This document shows, in pieces, positions 1 through 6,776 of a DNA stretch of 64,000 nt (position 1 is its first letter; every line of letters begins with the position of its first letter). This DNA is from Bacillus sp. FJAT-27264 (lineage in GTDB: Bacteria; Bacillota; Bacilli; Paenibacillales; Paenibacillaceae). Where the stretch lies: positions 1,753,570-1,817,569 of the forward strand of contig NZ_MAQW01000001.1 in assembly GCF_001682855.1 (NCBI RefSeq). The letters run 5' to 3'. The position numbers were made by a program, and so were the translations under genes. A model generated the notes under the pieces. That model ran no database searches. It had not been told where the DNA came from and saw nothing but the letters and a program-made list of their open reading frames with translations.

Positions 1-9
1 CGCTGCATA

Positions 10-40
10 GAATTTAAGGTACAAAAATGCCGTTAATTAT
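10..40 (+). repeat. Dispersed AAGGTACAAAAATGCC-type repeat, copy at window edge
   Basis: The stretch around TTTAAGGTACAAAAATGCC closely matches, in reverse orientation, the sequence at 35697-35730, including the flanking CGCTGCA-like bases. Shorter variants lie at 35763-35785, 35813-35840 and 35860-35890. All are intergenic. It looks like a dispersed intergenic repeat; its function is not known from the sequence. Confidence 0.6.
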
Positions 41-106
41 CCTTCTTGTTTGCACTCTCTTTTTTCTTAGCTATGTTTGTTTTGTTAATGCTTTCTATAA
101 CAGACT

Positions 107-420
107 GTTCATCGATTTAATTTTTGCAATATTCCCCTTAATGGCTTCATCCCCCCTGTTTGCCCACGTCCTTCAGCTGCCATTTGTGCCATATCCTTCG
201 ACAACAGATTTAACACATCCCCATAATTGTCCATAAATTCACCAATAAACGGTTATCTGCCGCCAACTGTGTGGAATCTGCTATTTCGCATTTAAAGCTT
301 CATAGAACTCTTCTTGCATTCTGATTGTTGTAACTTCAATGTTATTATCCGTTTTATCTGTATTATTTGCTTCTTCTTCAATTGTTTTTGCTCCATTAAA
401 CGGATCAAAGAACAATTGCT
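107..420 (-). pseudogene. Possible decayed coding remnant
   Basis: No intact gene is visible before position 504. On the minus strand, pieces of protein-like sequence follow each other in different frames: FDPFNGAKTIEEEANNTD and a piece ending EEFYEALNAK at about 290-420, ADSTQLAADNRLL in another frame, and MDNYGDVLNLLSKDMAQMAA at about 175-234. This is what a frameshifted gene tail would look like, but I cannot name the family and chance open frames remain possible. The plus-strand frame at 27-236 is hydrophobic, has no ribosome binding site and was not accepted. Confidence 0.25.
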
Positions 421-424
421 TAAG

Positions 425-453
425 TTGACAGAATGAGATGATACCTCTATATT
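425..453 (+). promoter_or_regulatory. Sigma-A promoter of the CPBP-TetR operon
   Basis: TTGACA at 425-430 and TATATT at 448-453 are separated by exactly 17 bp. This predicts transcription starting near 460, at the left edge of the palindrome at 461-476. The promoter therefore lies upstream of the ATG at 504 and downstream of any gene remnant. Confidence 0.75.
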
Positions 454-460
454 GTAACTA

Positions 461-476
461 CCGACTATATAGTCGG
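461..476. promoter_or_regulatory. TetR-type operator palindrome
   Basis: CCGACTATATAGTCGG is a perfect 16-bp palindrome placed right at the predicted start of transcription. The TetR-family gene is second in the operon this promoter drives, so autorepression by that protein is the simplest reading. That assignment is inference. Confidence 0.7.
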
Positions 477-503
477 TATAATAACAAGAAACGGGTGTAT
501 GTC

Positions 504-1355
504 ATGGAAAAAAATTATGGTCTTCAGCCGAAGATCCCTTTCGGCCTCAAATCGTTAGCGGGATTCATCCTCATTTTCGTCATTTGGCAAGGCGGTTCAT
601 TTTTATGGTTAAATCTAGTGAACTCCTTGATTCCCGCTACTCTCTCAGGATTACCTAGTTTTATCGCGCTTTTTTTAACCTTTTGGTTCCTGATTCTCGG
701 GGTCTTTCTTATTACCAGGTATTTCTTCAAGATCCCTTTTCGAACATTTCTGTTTGAAAATAAACGGCCCGATTTCCGAAAATTCGCGACTTATTTTTCA
801 TGGTATTTCGCAGCACTGATCCTGTATTTACTTGTCGATATCGGCGTACATCCGCAAGCTTTTACGCTTCATTTTGATCCGCTTCGCTGGTTAGGCGTAT
901 TCATTGTTGTCATCCCTTTGATTTTTGTTCAGAGTGCTTCTGAGGAAATTTTGTTCAGAGGCTATATGTACCGGATGTTCAGATCATTAAAAGGCGGCGC
1001 ATTCTGGTCGATCTTTATCTCCTCCCTCACCTTCGCCCTGGTCCATGGTTTGAATCCTGAGATGCTCAGCAACGGAATTTGGGGACCACTGTATTATTTG
1101 ATGGGGGCATTCTTTCTCGGAATCGTTGCTTATCGCACCAATGGTCTGGCTGCTACGACAGGCATCCATTTTGCGACGAATATTTTTAATTTCACGATTT
1201 GGGGATATGGTACATCGACGGCGGATCATATGGGGCTGCAAAGTATCGTTTACCGCCACACGCTGGATATGCCGTTTGCATTCTGCGGGATTTTTGCTAT
1301 CGTTATCTCATATAGCGTTTTTCAACTTTTCAAGCATAGAAGGAACCGTTCGTAA
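504..1355 (+). CDS. CPBP family intramembrane metalloprotease
   Basis: This 283-residue multi-spanning membrane protein carries the CPBP (CAAX protease and bacteriocin-processing) signature. EEILFRGYMYRMF begins near residue 147 (the EExxxR motif), followed by the FxxxH-type segment FALVHG and the HxxxN segment GIHFATN. These supply the catalytic Glu and metal-binding His residues in the family, whose members act in the membrane in prenyl-protein processing or bacteriocin self-immunity; the substrate here is unknown. The ATG at 504 was chosen because an upstream in-frame ATG at 438 lies before the predicted transcription start. It forms an operon with the TetR gene 18 bp downstream, so its expression probably answers to that regulator's ligand. 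Confidence 0.85.
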   Translation: MEKNYGLQPKIPFGLKSLAGFILIFVIWQGGSFLWLNLVNSLIPATLSGLPSFIALFLTFWFLILGVFLITRYFFKIPFRTFLFENKRPDFRKFATYFSWYFAALILYLLVDIGVHPQAFTLHFDPLRWLGVFIVVIPLIFVQSASEEILFRGYMYRMFRSLKGGAFWSIFISSLTFALVHGLNPEMLSNGIWGPLYYLMGAFFLGIVAYRTNGLAATTGIHFATNIFNFTIWGYGTSTADHMGLQSIVYRHTLDMPFAFCGIFAIVISYSVFQLFKHRRNRS

Positions 1356-1373
1356 GGTTCCCAGGAGGGACTT

Positions 1374-1985
1374 ATGACCAGAAGGCGATTGCCGGCAGAG
1401 GAAGCAAAAGCAATTATTTTACACCATGCCAAGCTGTTATTTATTGATAAGGGTTATGATCGGGCTACAATGGACGACTTATGTACACTGACACAGATGA
1501 GTAAAGGCAATTTATATCATCATTTTAAAAATAAAGAGGTCCTCTTTCTCCAGTTGCTGTCCCAGTATTCCGCAGAATCCTCACAAAAGTGGCTTCGTTT
1601 GGCCGAAAGATCCATATCCCCCAGCGAACAGCTGCTTGAAATGGCGGATTCATTCGGAAGAGAATGTGAAAATCCCTTAATCCAAGCACTTGAGGAGTAT
1701 GGAAGGACACTCTCCAGTGACTCTGAAGCATTCGTTACATTGAGAGAGATTGTAGAAGTAGTCTATCGTGCTATTAGAGAGGTGCTGCAACAAGGGGTAC
1801 AGCAGGGTGTTTTCATTAATGAGGATTTCGAATCGTTGAGCTTTAGTGTGATTTCCACCTTGACTGGGGCAACACAGCTCTGCCTGGCGAAGCCGGAAAA
1901 ATTAAGCGGGGACGAATATGCCGCCCTGCATGTCAACGCGATCAAGCTGCTGTTAAAGGGGATTTTGCTAAAAGAGGCTTATTAG
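1374..1985 (+). CDS. TetR/AcrR family transcriptional regulator
   Basis: The 203-residue protein has an N-terminal TetR_N helix-turn-helix: the run from RATMDDLCTLTQMSKGNLY through YHHFKNKEVLF is the classic recognition region, at about residues 25-55. The C-terminal part is the usual helical ligand-binding and dimerisation domain, with no clue to the ligand. A good ribosome binding site (AGGAGGG) precedes the ATG. It is the second gene behind the promoter at 425-453 and the palindrome at 461-476, so it most likely represses its own operon. The partner CPBP protease is probably the only regulated effector nearby. Confidence 0.88.
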   Translation: MTRRRLPAEEAKAIILHHAKLLFIDKGYDRATMDDLCTLTQMSKGNLYHHFKNKEVLFLQLLSQYSAESSQKWLRLAERSISPSEQLLEMADSFGRECENPLIQALEEYGRTLSSDSEAFVTLREIVEVVYRAIREVLQQGVQQGVFINEDFESLSFSVISTLTGATQLCLAKPEKLSGDEYAALHVNAIKLLLKGILLKEAY

Positions 1986-1995
1986 ATATTGAAAA

Positions 1996-2033
1996 GGTTC
2001 CTGCTCCGCTTGAAAAAAAGCAGATCAGGAACC
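1996..2033. terminator. Possible stem-loop between convergent genes
   Basis: GGTTCCTG at 1996-2003 pairs with CAGGAACC at 2026-2033, and CTGCT pairs with AGCAG inside. It sits between the convergent TetR and MFS genes. No clear T-run follows on either strand, so intrinsic termination is uncertain. Confidence 0.4.
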
Positions 2034-2046
2034 ACTTCCATGACTA

Positions 2047-3225
2047 TTAATTTTGAGATGTGAGTGCCTTTTGTTTCATTTTTGCATTCAAGAAGAACGA
2101 GGCCAGAATGGCAATGAATACACTGATCGCGCCAACCCATGTGACCTGCGATAAGGAAGCTTGATTGACAACGATGCCGCCAATTCCGGCACCTGCAGCC
2201 ATTGATAATTGTACCGTGGACTGATTGAGACTCAGCATCACGCCTGAATAATTCGGTTCAATTCGCACCATGTTATACTGCTGAGTAGGACCTGTAGACC
2301 AAGCCGCGAACGACCACAGCATCAGTATAACGACAATCGGTATCCATGAATTTGTAAGCATAACCGTCACCGTTAGTAAAATTAAAGCAACTACATGCAG
2401 TGACATTCCCCCGCCCAAGGTACGGGCAACGCCCCATTTATCAGCACTATAACCCCCGAATTTGGAGCCAATCAAGCTGGCTATGCCAAAAGCTAGTAAA
2501 ACGCTGCTCAGCATCTTATCATTTAAACCTACAACCGTAAGAAGATATGGTGAAATATACGTATAAGCGATCGAGTAACCCCCGAGCCAAAAGAAAGTAA
2601 CCGAAAGCCCCAGAGCAACTCTGCTATTTTTAAGGAAGCCCAGCTGCTTAGAAAGGGGTACAGGGGCATCACCTTTCACACGAGGAAGGCTGAAGTATAA
2701 AACGATCATGACCAGCAGCCCTGCCAAAGATAGAAGGCCAAATACCGATCTCCATCCAAAATGGGCAGCAATCATTCGCCCGAGCGGGACACCAATAATT
2801 AATGACAGGGTGAACCCCATGGTGACATTGGCAATCGAACTGGCCTGTTTACCTTCAGGTGCAATTTTGGCGGCGATAGCCAGTGCTGACACAACGACGG
2901 TCCCCGCACCTAAAGCCATCAATGCCCTTGCGACAATAAAAAGTTCAAATCCCGGCAGCACAAACGCCAGCACATTAGCTATCACAAAAACGCCCAGTGC
3001 GGCAACCAGTAACTTCTGTCGTTCAATCTTCGCGGTCAAAGCCATAACCACTGGCGTACAAATAGCATAAATGAATGAGAAAATCGTTACCAATTGCCCC
3101 GCCGAAGTAATCGATATATTTAAAGATAACGAAATCTTATCTAAAATACCCGAAATCACATATTCGGATGTCCCCACCAAAAAACTGACAAGCGCCAATA
3201 AGTATACTTTCCATGTGCCTTTCAT
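2047..3225 (-). CDS. MFS transporter, DHA1 drug/sugar efflux type
   Basis: The 392-residue protein is hydrophobic throughout, with about 12 membrane segments typical of the DHA1 branch of the major facilitator superfamily. The N-terminal half (LVSFLVGTSEYVISGIL) and the later segment LALGAGTVVVSALAIAAKIAP resemble AraJ/YdhP-like exporters, which expel sugars, chloramphenicol or related compounds by proton antiport. A strong ribosome binding site (AAGGAGC) precedes the ATG. The ArsR-family gene lies 311 bp upstream on the same strand, and two copies of an ATTTGTCGAT-containing repeat lie between them, so control by that regulator is plausible. The transported compound cannot be told from the sequence. 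Confidence 0.85.
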   Translation of the reverse strand: MKGTWKVYLLALVSFLVGTSEYVISGILDKISLSLNISITSAGQLVTIFSFIYAICTPVVMALTAKIERQKLLVAALGVFVIANVLAFVLPGFELFIVARALMALGAGTVVVSALAIAAKIAPEGKQASSIANVTMGFTLSLIIGVPLGRMIAAHFGWRSVFGLLSLAGLLVMIVLYFSLPRVKGDAPVPLSKQLGFLKNSRVALGLSVTFFWLGGYSIAYTYISPYLLTVVGLNDKMLSSVLLAFGIASLIGSKFGGYSADKWGVARTLGGGMSLHVVALILLTVTVMLTNSWIPIVVILMLWSFAAWSTGPTQQYNMVRIEPNYSGVMLSLNQSTVQLSMAAGAGIGGIVVNQASLSQVTWVGAISVFIAILASFFLNAKMKQKALTSQN

Positions 3226-3285
3226 TTATACTTGCTCCTTTTATTCAAGTTTTGTTCATAATACGCAAATCAACATATTGTTATA

Positions 3286-3422
3286 TTAGGATTTGTCGAT
3301 ATGTTATATTAAAAAAATAAAATAGCTTATCCCAAGATTTGCATCAGGAGGCGTCCAGCCGTTGAATCCTACGATTTAAAAACAGTTATCAAATTCACAT
3401 ATTAGTATTTGTCGATTCGTTG
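3286..3422. promoter_or_regulatory. Repeated operator-like motif upstream of MFS gene
   Basis: Two copies of TTAG(G/T)ATTTGTCGAT(A/T)(T/C)GTT occur at 3286-3305 and 3402-3421, in the 311-bp gap between the ArsR and MFS genes. The core resembles the ATCG/CGAT half-sites in the ArsR promoter. They are candidate binding sites; no clear -35/-10 pair was found for the MFS gene. Confidence 0.4.
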
Positions 3423-3536
3423 ATCAAAATAAACCGATTTCCCTATACCTTTAGATGAGCTGATATAGACTTCAAGCGCGAAAGCGGCGAAGCTCGCTTC
3501 ACCGACCTCCGCGGCTTCATCGACGCTAAGTCTGCT

Positions 3537-3842
3537 TTATTCAATCTCATTTTTCAACAAAGCCAATGCTTCGCTTATTTTCCCCTCATCCCTTTTGTAA
3601 TAGGTGTACTTACCTATACGCTCACTTGTGACCAGCCCTACTCGTTGCAGGATCGTCAAGTACTGGGAAGCGGTTGACTGCGTCATATTCAATTTTCCGG
3701 TCACCTGACCGACGCACACCCCGATTTTTCTCATATCAATCCCTTCATGGGGGTTAAAATGCTTTTCAGGTTCCTTCAACCATTGCAAAATTTGGAGACG
3801 GGACTCGTTAGACAATGCTTTTAAAATCTCGATAGGTTCCAT
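3537..3842 (-). CDS. ArsR family transcriptional regulator
   Basis: The 101-residue protein is a winged-helix ArsR/SmtB repressor. It begins MEPIEILKALSNESRLQILQ, the usual first helices, and holds the recognition helix in LNMTQSTASQYLTILQRVGL (about residues 54-73), then a beta-wing with SERIGKYTYYKRDE. Cys43 (GVCVGQ) is the only cysteine seen, so a classical metal site is not obvious. The start at 3842 is preferred over one 17 codons upstream because a promoter (TTGACA-N16-TATAAT) lies within that upstream stretch. With that promoter the mRNA would start almost at the ATG, so it may be leaderless. It probably controls the MFS exporter next to it. Confidence 0.82.
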   Translation of the reverse strand: MEPIEILKALSNESRLQILQWLKEPEKHFNPHEGIDMRKIGVCVGQVTGKLNMTQSTASQYLTILQRVGLVTSERIGKYTYYKRDEGKISEALALLKNEIE

Positions 3843-3849
3843 ATCAGCT

Positions 3850-3879
3850 ATTATATCGATAATTACCGATATGTCAATG
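3850..3879 (-). promoter_or_regulatory. ArsR promoter with embedded inverted repeat
   Basis: Read on the minus strand, TTGACA and TATAAT are separated by 16 bp, and the -10 ends only about 7 bp before the ATG at 3842. The spacer and -10 overlap the inverted repeat ATATCG-N8-CGATAT, a likely autoregulatory operator. Confidence 0.65.
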
Positions 3880-3919
3880 CAACATCTTGTCAAGATTATT
3901 AGTTATTGATCCAATAAAG

Positions 3920-3948
3920 TTCAAGCTCATGTAAAAATATGTTATTCT
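3920..3948 (+). promoter_or_regulatory. Probable promoter of the VOC gene
   Basis: TTCAAG at 3920-3925 and TATTCT at 3943-3948 are separated by 17 bp, about 54 bp before the ATG at 4002. The -35 is a weak match and the -10 is good. Confidence 0.5.
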
Positions 3949-4001
3949 AGAGTCGGATGAGGTAACAAATGAAATCAAATATCTTAAGGAGCTGGTAAAC
4001 T

Positions 4002-4436
4002 ATGAATCCAAATATTCACAACCAAATAGTTCAGATTTATTTACCTGTTACTGATATTCGAAGGTCTGTTGATTGGTACGTAAATACATTAGGTTATCAG
4101 GTCATTTGGGAGGAGCCGGAGGCAGCCAATCTAAGACTATTTGCAGGCCCGTTATTATTCTTAAAGAAAACTTCTGCGAACCAACCCATAAGGTTCTCAA
4201 TCAATAACGAAAATTGCGCTGTGTTAAGCTTTAAAACATCCAATTTGGAAGCTCTACATGAAGATTTGAAAAATAAAAATATTGCTGTAGGCGAAATAAC
4301 TAAATACGGTGACGGAGTAAATGGGCCGTACCAAGATTTTATAATGTATGACCCTGATGGCCACCAATTAGAAATTAATAGTTACCCTGACTTAGCTGTG
4401 CTTAAATTCAGCGAACCTCCCTGTAAGGAATCTTAA
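4002..4436 (+). CDS. VOC superfamily (glyoxalase/bleomycin-resistance fold) protein
   Basis: The 144-residue protein shows the paired beta-alpha-beta-beta-beta modules of the vicinal oxygen chelate fold. The N-terminal module is QIYLPVTDIRRSVDWYVNTLGY and the C-terminal one ends FIMYDPDGHQLEINSY, where the Glu of the LEI motif is the usual last metal ligand. Members are glyoxalases, dioxygenases, or drug- and thiol-binding resistance proteins; nothing here picks one. A strong ribosome binding site (AAGGAG, 3988-3993 region) precedes the ATG. It stands alone, convergent with the SDR gene 17 bp away. Confidence 0.8.
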   Translation: MNPNIHNQIVQIYLPVTDIRRSVDWYVNTLGYQVIWEEPEAANLRLFAGPLLFLKKTSANQPIRFSINNENCAVLSFKTSNLEALHEDLKNKNIAVGEITKYGDGVNGPYQDFIMYDPDGHQLEINSYPDLAVLKFSEPPCKES

Positions 4437-4453
4437 GGGCTCGAATCAGCTTT

Positions 4454-5308
4454 TTAACTCAACGCTTGCGTAAATCCCGTTCTCCAAGTCGCATATCTCG
4501 GCTTCCAGCCGTACTCATTCCGTGCTTTGGCATTCGAAGCCCCGCGTTCCCAGCCGGCACCGCCCGCTTGAACTTCAGGTGCAGGCGCCTGCAGAGCTTT
4601 AGCATAGACTGGTACCCATTCTGTACCTAGGGCAGGCTCATCATCTACAATGTTCAAAGTACCTGCCTGCCAATTCAAGGCCAGAAAGGCTGCTTCCGCC
4701 GCATCCTCAACATGTACAAAAGAGGACACACCATTCGTTGCAGGAAGCTCGCTATTCCGTGCTTTTTCTGCCATCACGCCCCTAATATCATACCAGGTAT
4801 CTTGTCCGTAAAGTGTACCGTAACGGAGAATCACGTAATCCGGAATCTCTGCAACCGCGCCTTCCAGCGCGATAATGCCATCAATTGTTGTTATCCGTGG
4901 CGAAGGAGCTTGGATATCCAAGGAGACTTCTTCCGTAGCAGGGGAATCGCCCGGTTCGTAAGCCCAAGAGATGCTCTGAGCGATGATTTTTTTAACGCCC
5001 GCCTGCTTAGCAGCATCCACTAGATTCCGGGTCCCTTCGATTCTAATCCGCGCATTATCCGCAGAACTCCAATTACTGAGTGAGGTAAGCTGATGAATGA
5101 CCACTTCCGGCTGGATCTCTCCAAGAGCTTTAATCATTCCCTCCCGGTCAAAGGCATCTGCTATGATAGACTTTGCGCCCAATGCTTCAATCTTCTTCTG
5201 TTGCTCCGGGTTATGCGTCATTCCAATCACTTCGTGACCAGCCTTCACTAACTTTGGAAGCAGAATACGTCCAATAACTCCGGTAGAACCAGCTACAAAA
5301 ATTTTCAT
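4454..5308 (-). CDS. NAD(P)-dependent epimerase/dehydratase (extended SDR)
   Basis: The 284-residue protein opens with MKIFVAGSTGVIGRILLPKL, the GxxGxxG dinucleotide-binding motif of extended short-chain dehydrogenases. It continues as a Rossmann fold with the acidic segment ADAFDREG. The active-site region is atypical: AQSISWAYEPG replaces the usual YxxxK arrangement, so the chemistry is uncertain. The C-terminal third (YGWKPRYATWRTGF) resembles nucleoside-diphosphate-sugar epimerases. A good ribosome binding site (GGAGG) precedes the ATG. It lies 61 bp downstream of the CynX-type transporter on the same strand and is probably co-transcribed with it. Confidence 0.8.
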   Translation of the reverse strand: MKIFVAGSTGVIGRILLPKLVKAGHEVIGMTHNPEQQKKIEALGAKSIIADAFDREGMIKALGEIQPEVVIHQLTSLSNWSSADNARIRIEGTRNLVDAAKQAGVKKIIAQSISWAYEPGDSPATEEVSLDIQAPSPRITTIDGIIALEGAVAEIPDYVILRYGTLYGQDTWYDIRGVMAEKARNSELPATNGVSSFVHVEDAAEAAFLALNWQAGTLNIVDDEPALGTEWVPVYAKALQAPAPEVQAGGAGWERGASNAKARNEYGWKPRYATWRTGFTQALS

Positions 5309-5369
5309 AATCGAAAAACCTCCAAATTTATATATGATTAAGTGCGATGTTCACCCATTACGGAGAAGC

Positions 5370-6644
5370 TTAGAACCTCGCTTTCTCTGTTTCTTTTCGC
5401 GAAACTATGAATAATTGAAGCATTAGCATAAGAAGTGAAACCAAGATCATGCCTAGTATCCCCAGAATAAACTGCCCCATACTATCGAAAACAAAGCCAA
5501 TCAGGATCGGACCTGCCGCTCCTATTAAATACCCCACCGATTGAGTCATCGCTGCCCAAGAGGCCGCTTCTTCAGGACTTGACGCTGCTTCAATTGGAAG
5601 CAAATTACCTAGAGCAAATAACATCCCCGAGCCAAATCCGCAAAGGAGAACCGCTGGCCAATACAGCATGGAACTGAAAAGAAAGGCAAGACCGATCGTC
5701 TGCATGGAAGTCGAGACCAACAGCCATGTCCGCCGGGACGGGAAGCGGCGTAGCAGCATCTGTAGCATAAGCCCGCTCGGAATTTGGACGACAGCAAACA
5801 CCGTCAGCATCATCCCTGCATGCAAATGTGAATCCCCTGCGTTAATCAGGATCAGCGGCAACCAACCCATGATGGAGTAAAAAACCATAGCCAAGAGTCC
5901 AAAATGGATGGAGAGCAGCCACGCCTTCTTATTTTTCCACGGTAATTTCGATGTCCCAGGTACAACCGTCACCTCAGCACGAACATTGCTACGCCGCAGA
6001 ATCCCCAACCAAAACGGTACAGCCGCAATGGCGAGGATGGCCCAGAACGAAAGTGCCGTTTGCCACGAATGAAATTTGATTTGAAAAGGGGCAGAGAAAC
6101 TGGAGCCCAGCGCCGCACCAAGCGATAAGGCCATGGAATAGAGTGCAATCATAAGCGGCATCCTACCTGCCAAATGCTTTTTAATAAAACCCGACAATAA
6201 TGGTCCCATCGTTGCGATTCCGACACCAGCTAATACAGTGGTTAAAAATAACAAGGCTTCGGTATGAACGACGATACGTAGCAAAGTACTTCCGCCAATC
6301 AGAACTAGCGACCAGGCAATCACCCGTTCATTTCCCAGCCGCTGTCCAAAACGAACAGACAATGGCGAGAGAAGCCCCATACAGAGAACAGGGATCGAGA
6401 CAAGCAAGCTGGCAGCTACACCGCTTATGCCGAGATCGTTTCGAATACTTTCCAGCACAGGAGCGATGGAAGTAACCGCCGGACGCAAATTAAGTGAAGC
6501 CATAAAGAGGGCTGCGACCGCCAACCAAGTAGCTACCTTACTATCCTTGCTATCCTTGCTATTCTTACTCACCATCCGTTCGTTTACTGCATCGACATGA
6601 TCTTGCCTCGAAGGTGCCCGGGGATTATTTTGTCGTTCACTCAT
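5370..6644 (-). CDS. MFS transporter, CynX/NimT family
   Basis: The 424-residue protein has a charged N-terminal tail of about 38 residues and then about 12 membrane segments. The segment NLRPAVTSIAPVLESI just after the first helix is the hallmark of the CynX/NimT (cyanate and 2-nitroimidazole) transporter family. The tail contains a short SKDSKDSK run made by a 9-bp tandem repeat (6541-6567), which may vary in length between strains. The divergent MocR gene and the ATTGGTAT sites between them suggest that this exporter, with the SDR downstream, is the MocR target. The substrate is unknown. Confidence 0.85.
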   Translation of the reverse strand: MSERQNNPRAPSRQDHVDAVNERMVSKNSKDSKDSKVATWLAVAALFMASLNLRPAVTSIAPVLESIRNDLGISGVAASLLVSIPVLCMGLLSPLSVRFGQRLGNERVIAWSLVLIGGSTLLRIVVHTEALLFLTTVLAGVGIATMGPLLSGFIKKHLAGRMPLMIALYSMALSLGAALGSSFSAPFQIKFHSWQTALSFWAILAIAAVPFWLGILRRSNVRAEVTVVPGTSKLPWKNKKAWLLSIHFGLLAMVFYSIMGWLPLILINAGDSHLHAGMMLTVFAVVQIPSGLMLQMLLRRFPSRRTWLLVSTSMQTIGLAFLFSSMLYWPAVLLCGFGSGMLFALGNLLPIEAASSPEEAASWAAMTQSVGYLIGAAGPILIGFVFDSMGQFILGILGMILVSLLMLMLQLFIVSRKETEKARF

Positions 6645-6679
6645 CGGCTAATCTCTTCCTTCTGTAATGATTTCGTGCT

Positions 6680-6706
6680 GACAAGATTCATGTTAGCATG
6701 TTAAAT
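6680..6706 (+). promoter_or_regulatory. Possible promoter of the MocR gene
   Basis: CTGACA and TTAAAT are spaced by 17 bp at about 6679-6707. The first ATTGGTAT site overlaps and follows the -10. This is the best match on the plus strand and fits autorepression, but it is only a fair promoter. Confidence 0.4.
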
Positions 6707-6751
6707 TGGTATGAATAAGTACCACTTTTACGTCAATATTGGTATACCAAT
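6705..6751. promoter_or_regulatory. MocR-type operator: direct and inverted ATACCAAT sites
   Basis: On the minus strand ATACCAAT occurs twice as a direct repeat (6705-6712 and 6738-6745) with starts 33 bp apart. A third, inverted copy makes the 14-bp palindrome ATTGGTATACCAAT at 6738-6751. The B. subtilis MocR protein GabR is known to use ATACCA direct repeats about three helical turns apart, so the layout fits this regulator class. Confidence 0.6.
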
Positions 6752-6776
6752 TCGAACATAAGGAGGAGCGCGATGT

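Noticed and set aside
27-236. Hydrophobic 69-residue plus-strand frame near the window start
   Set aside because: It begins inside a dispersed repeat, has no ribosome binding site, and reads as AT-rich noise opposite possible coding remnants.
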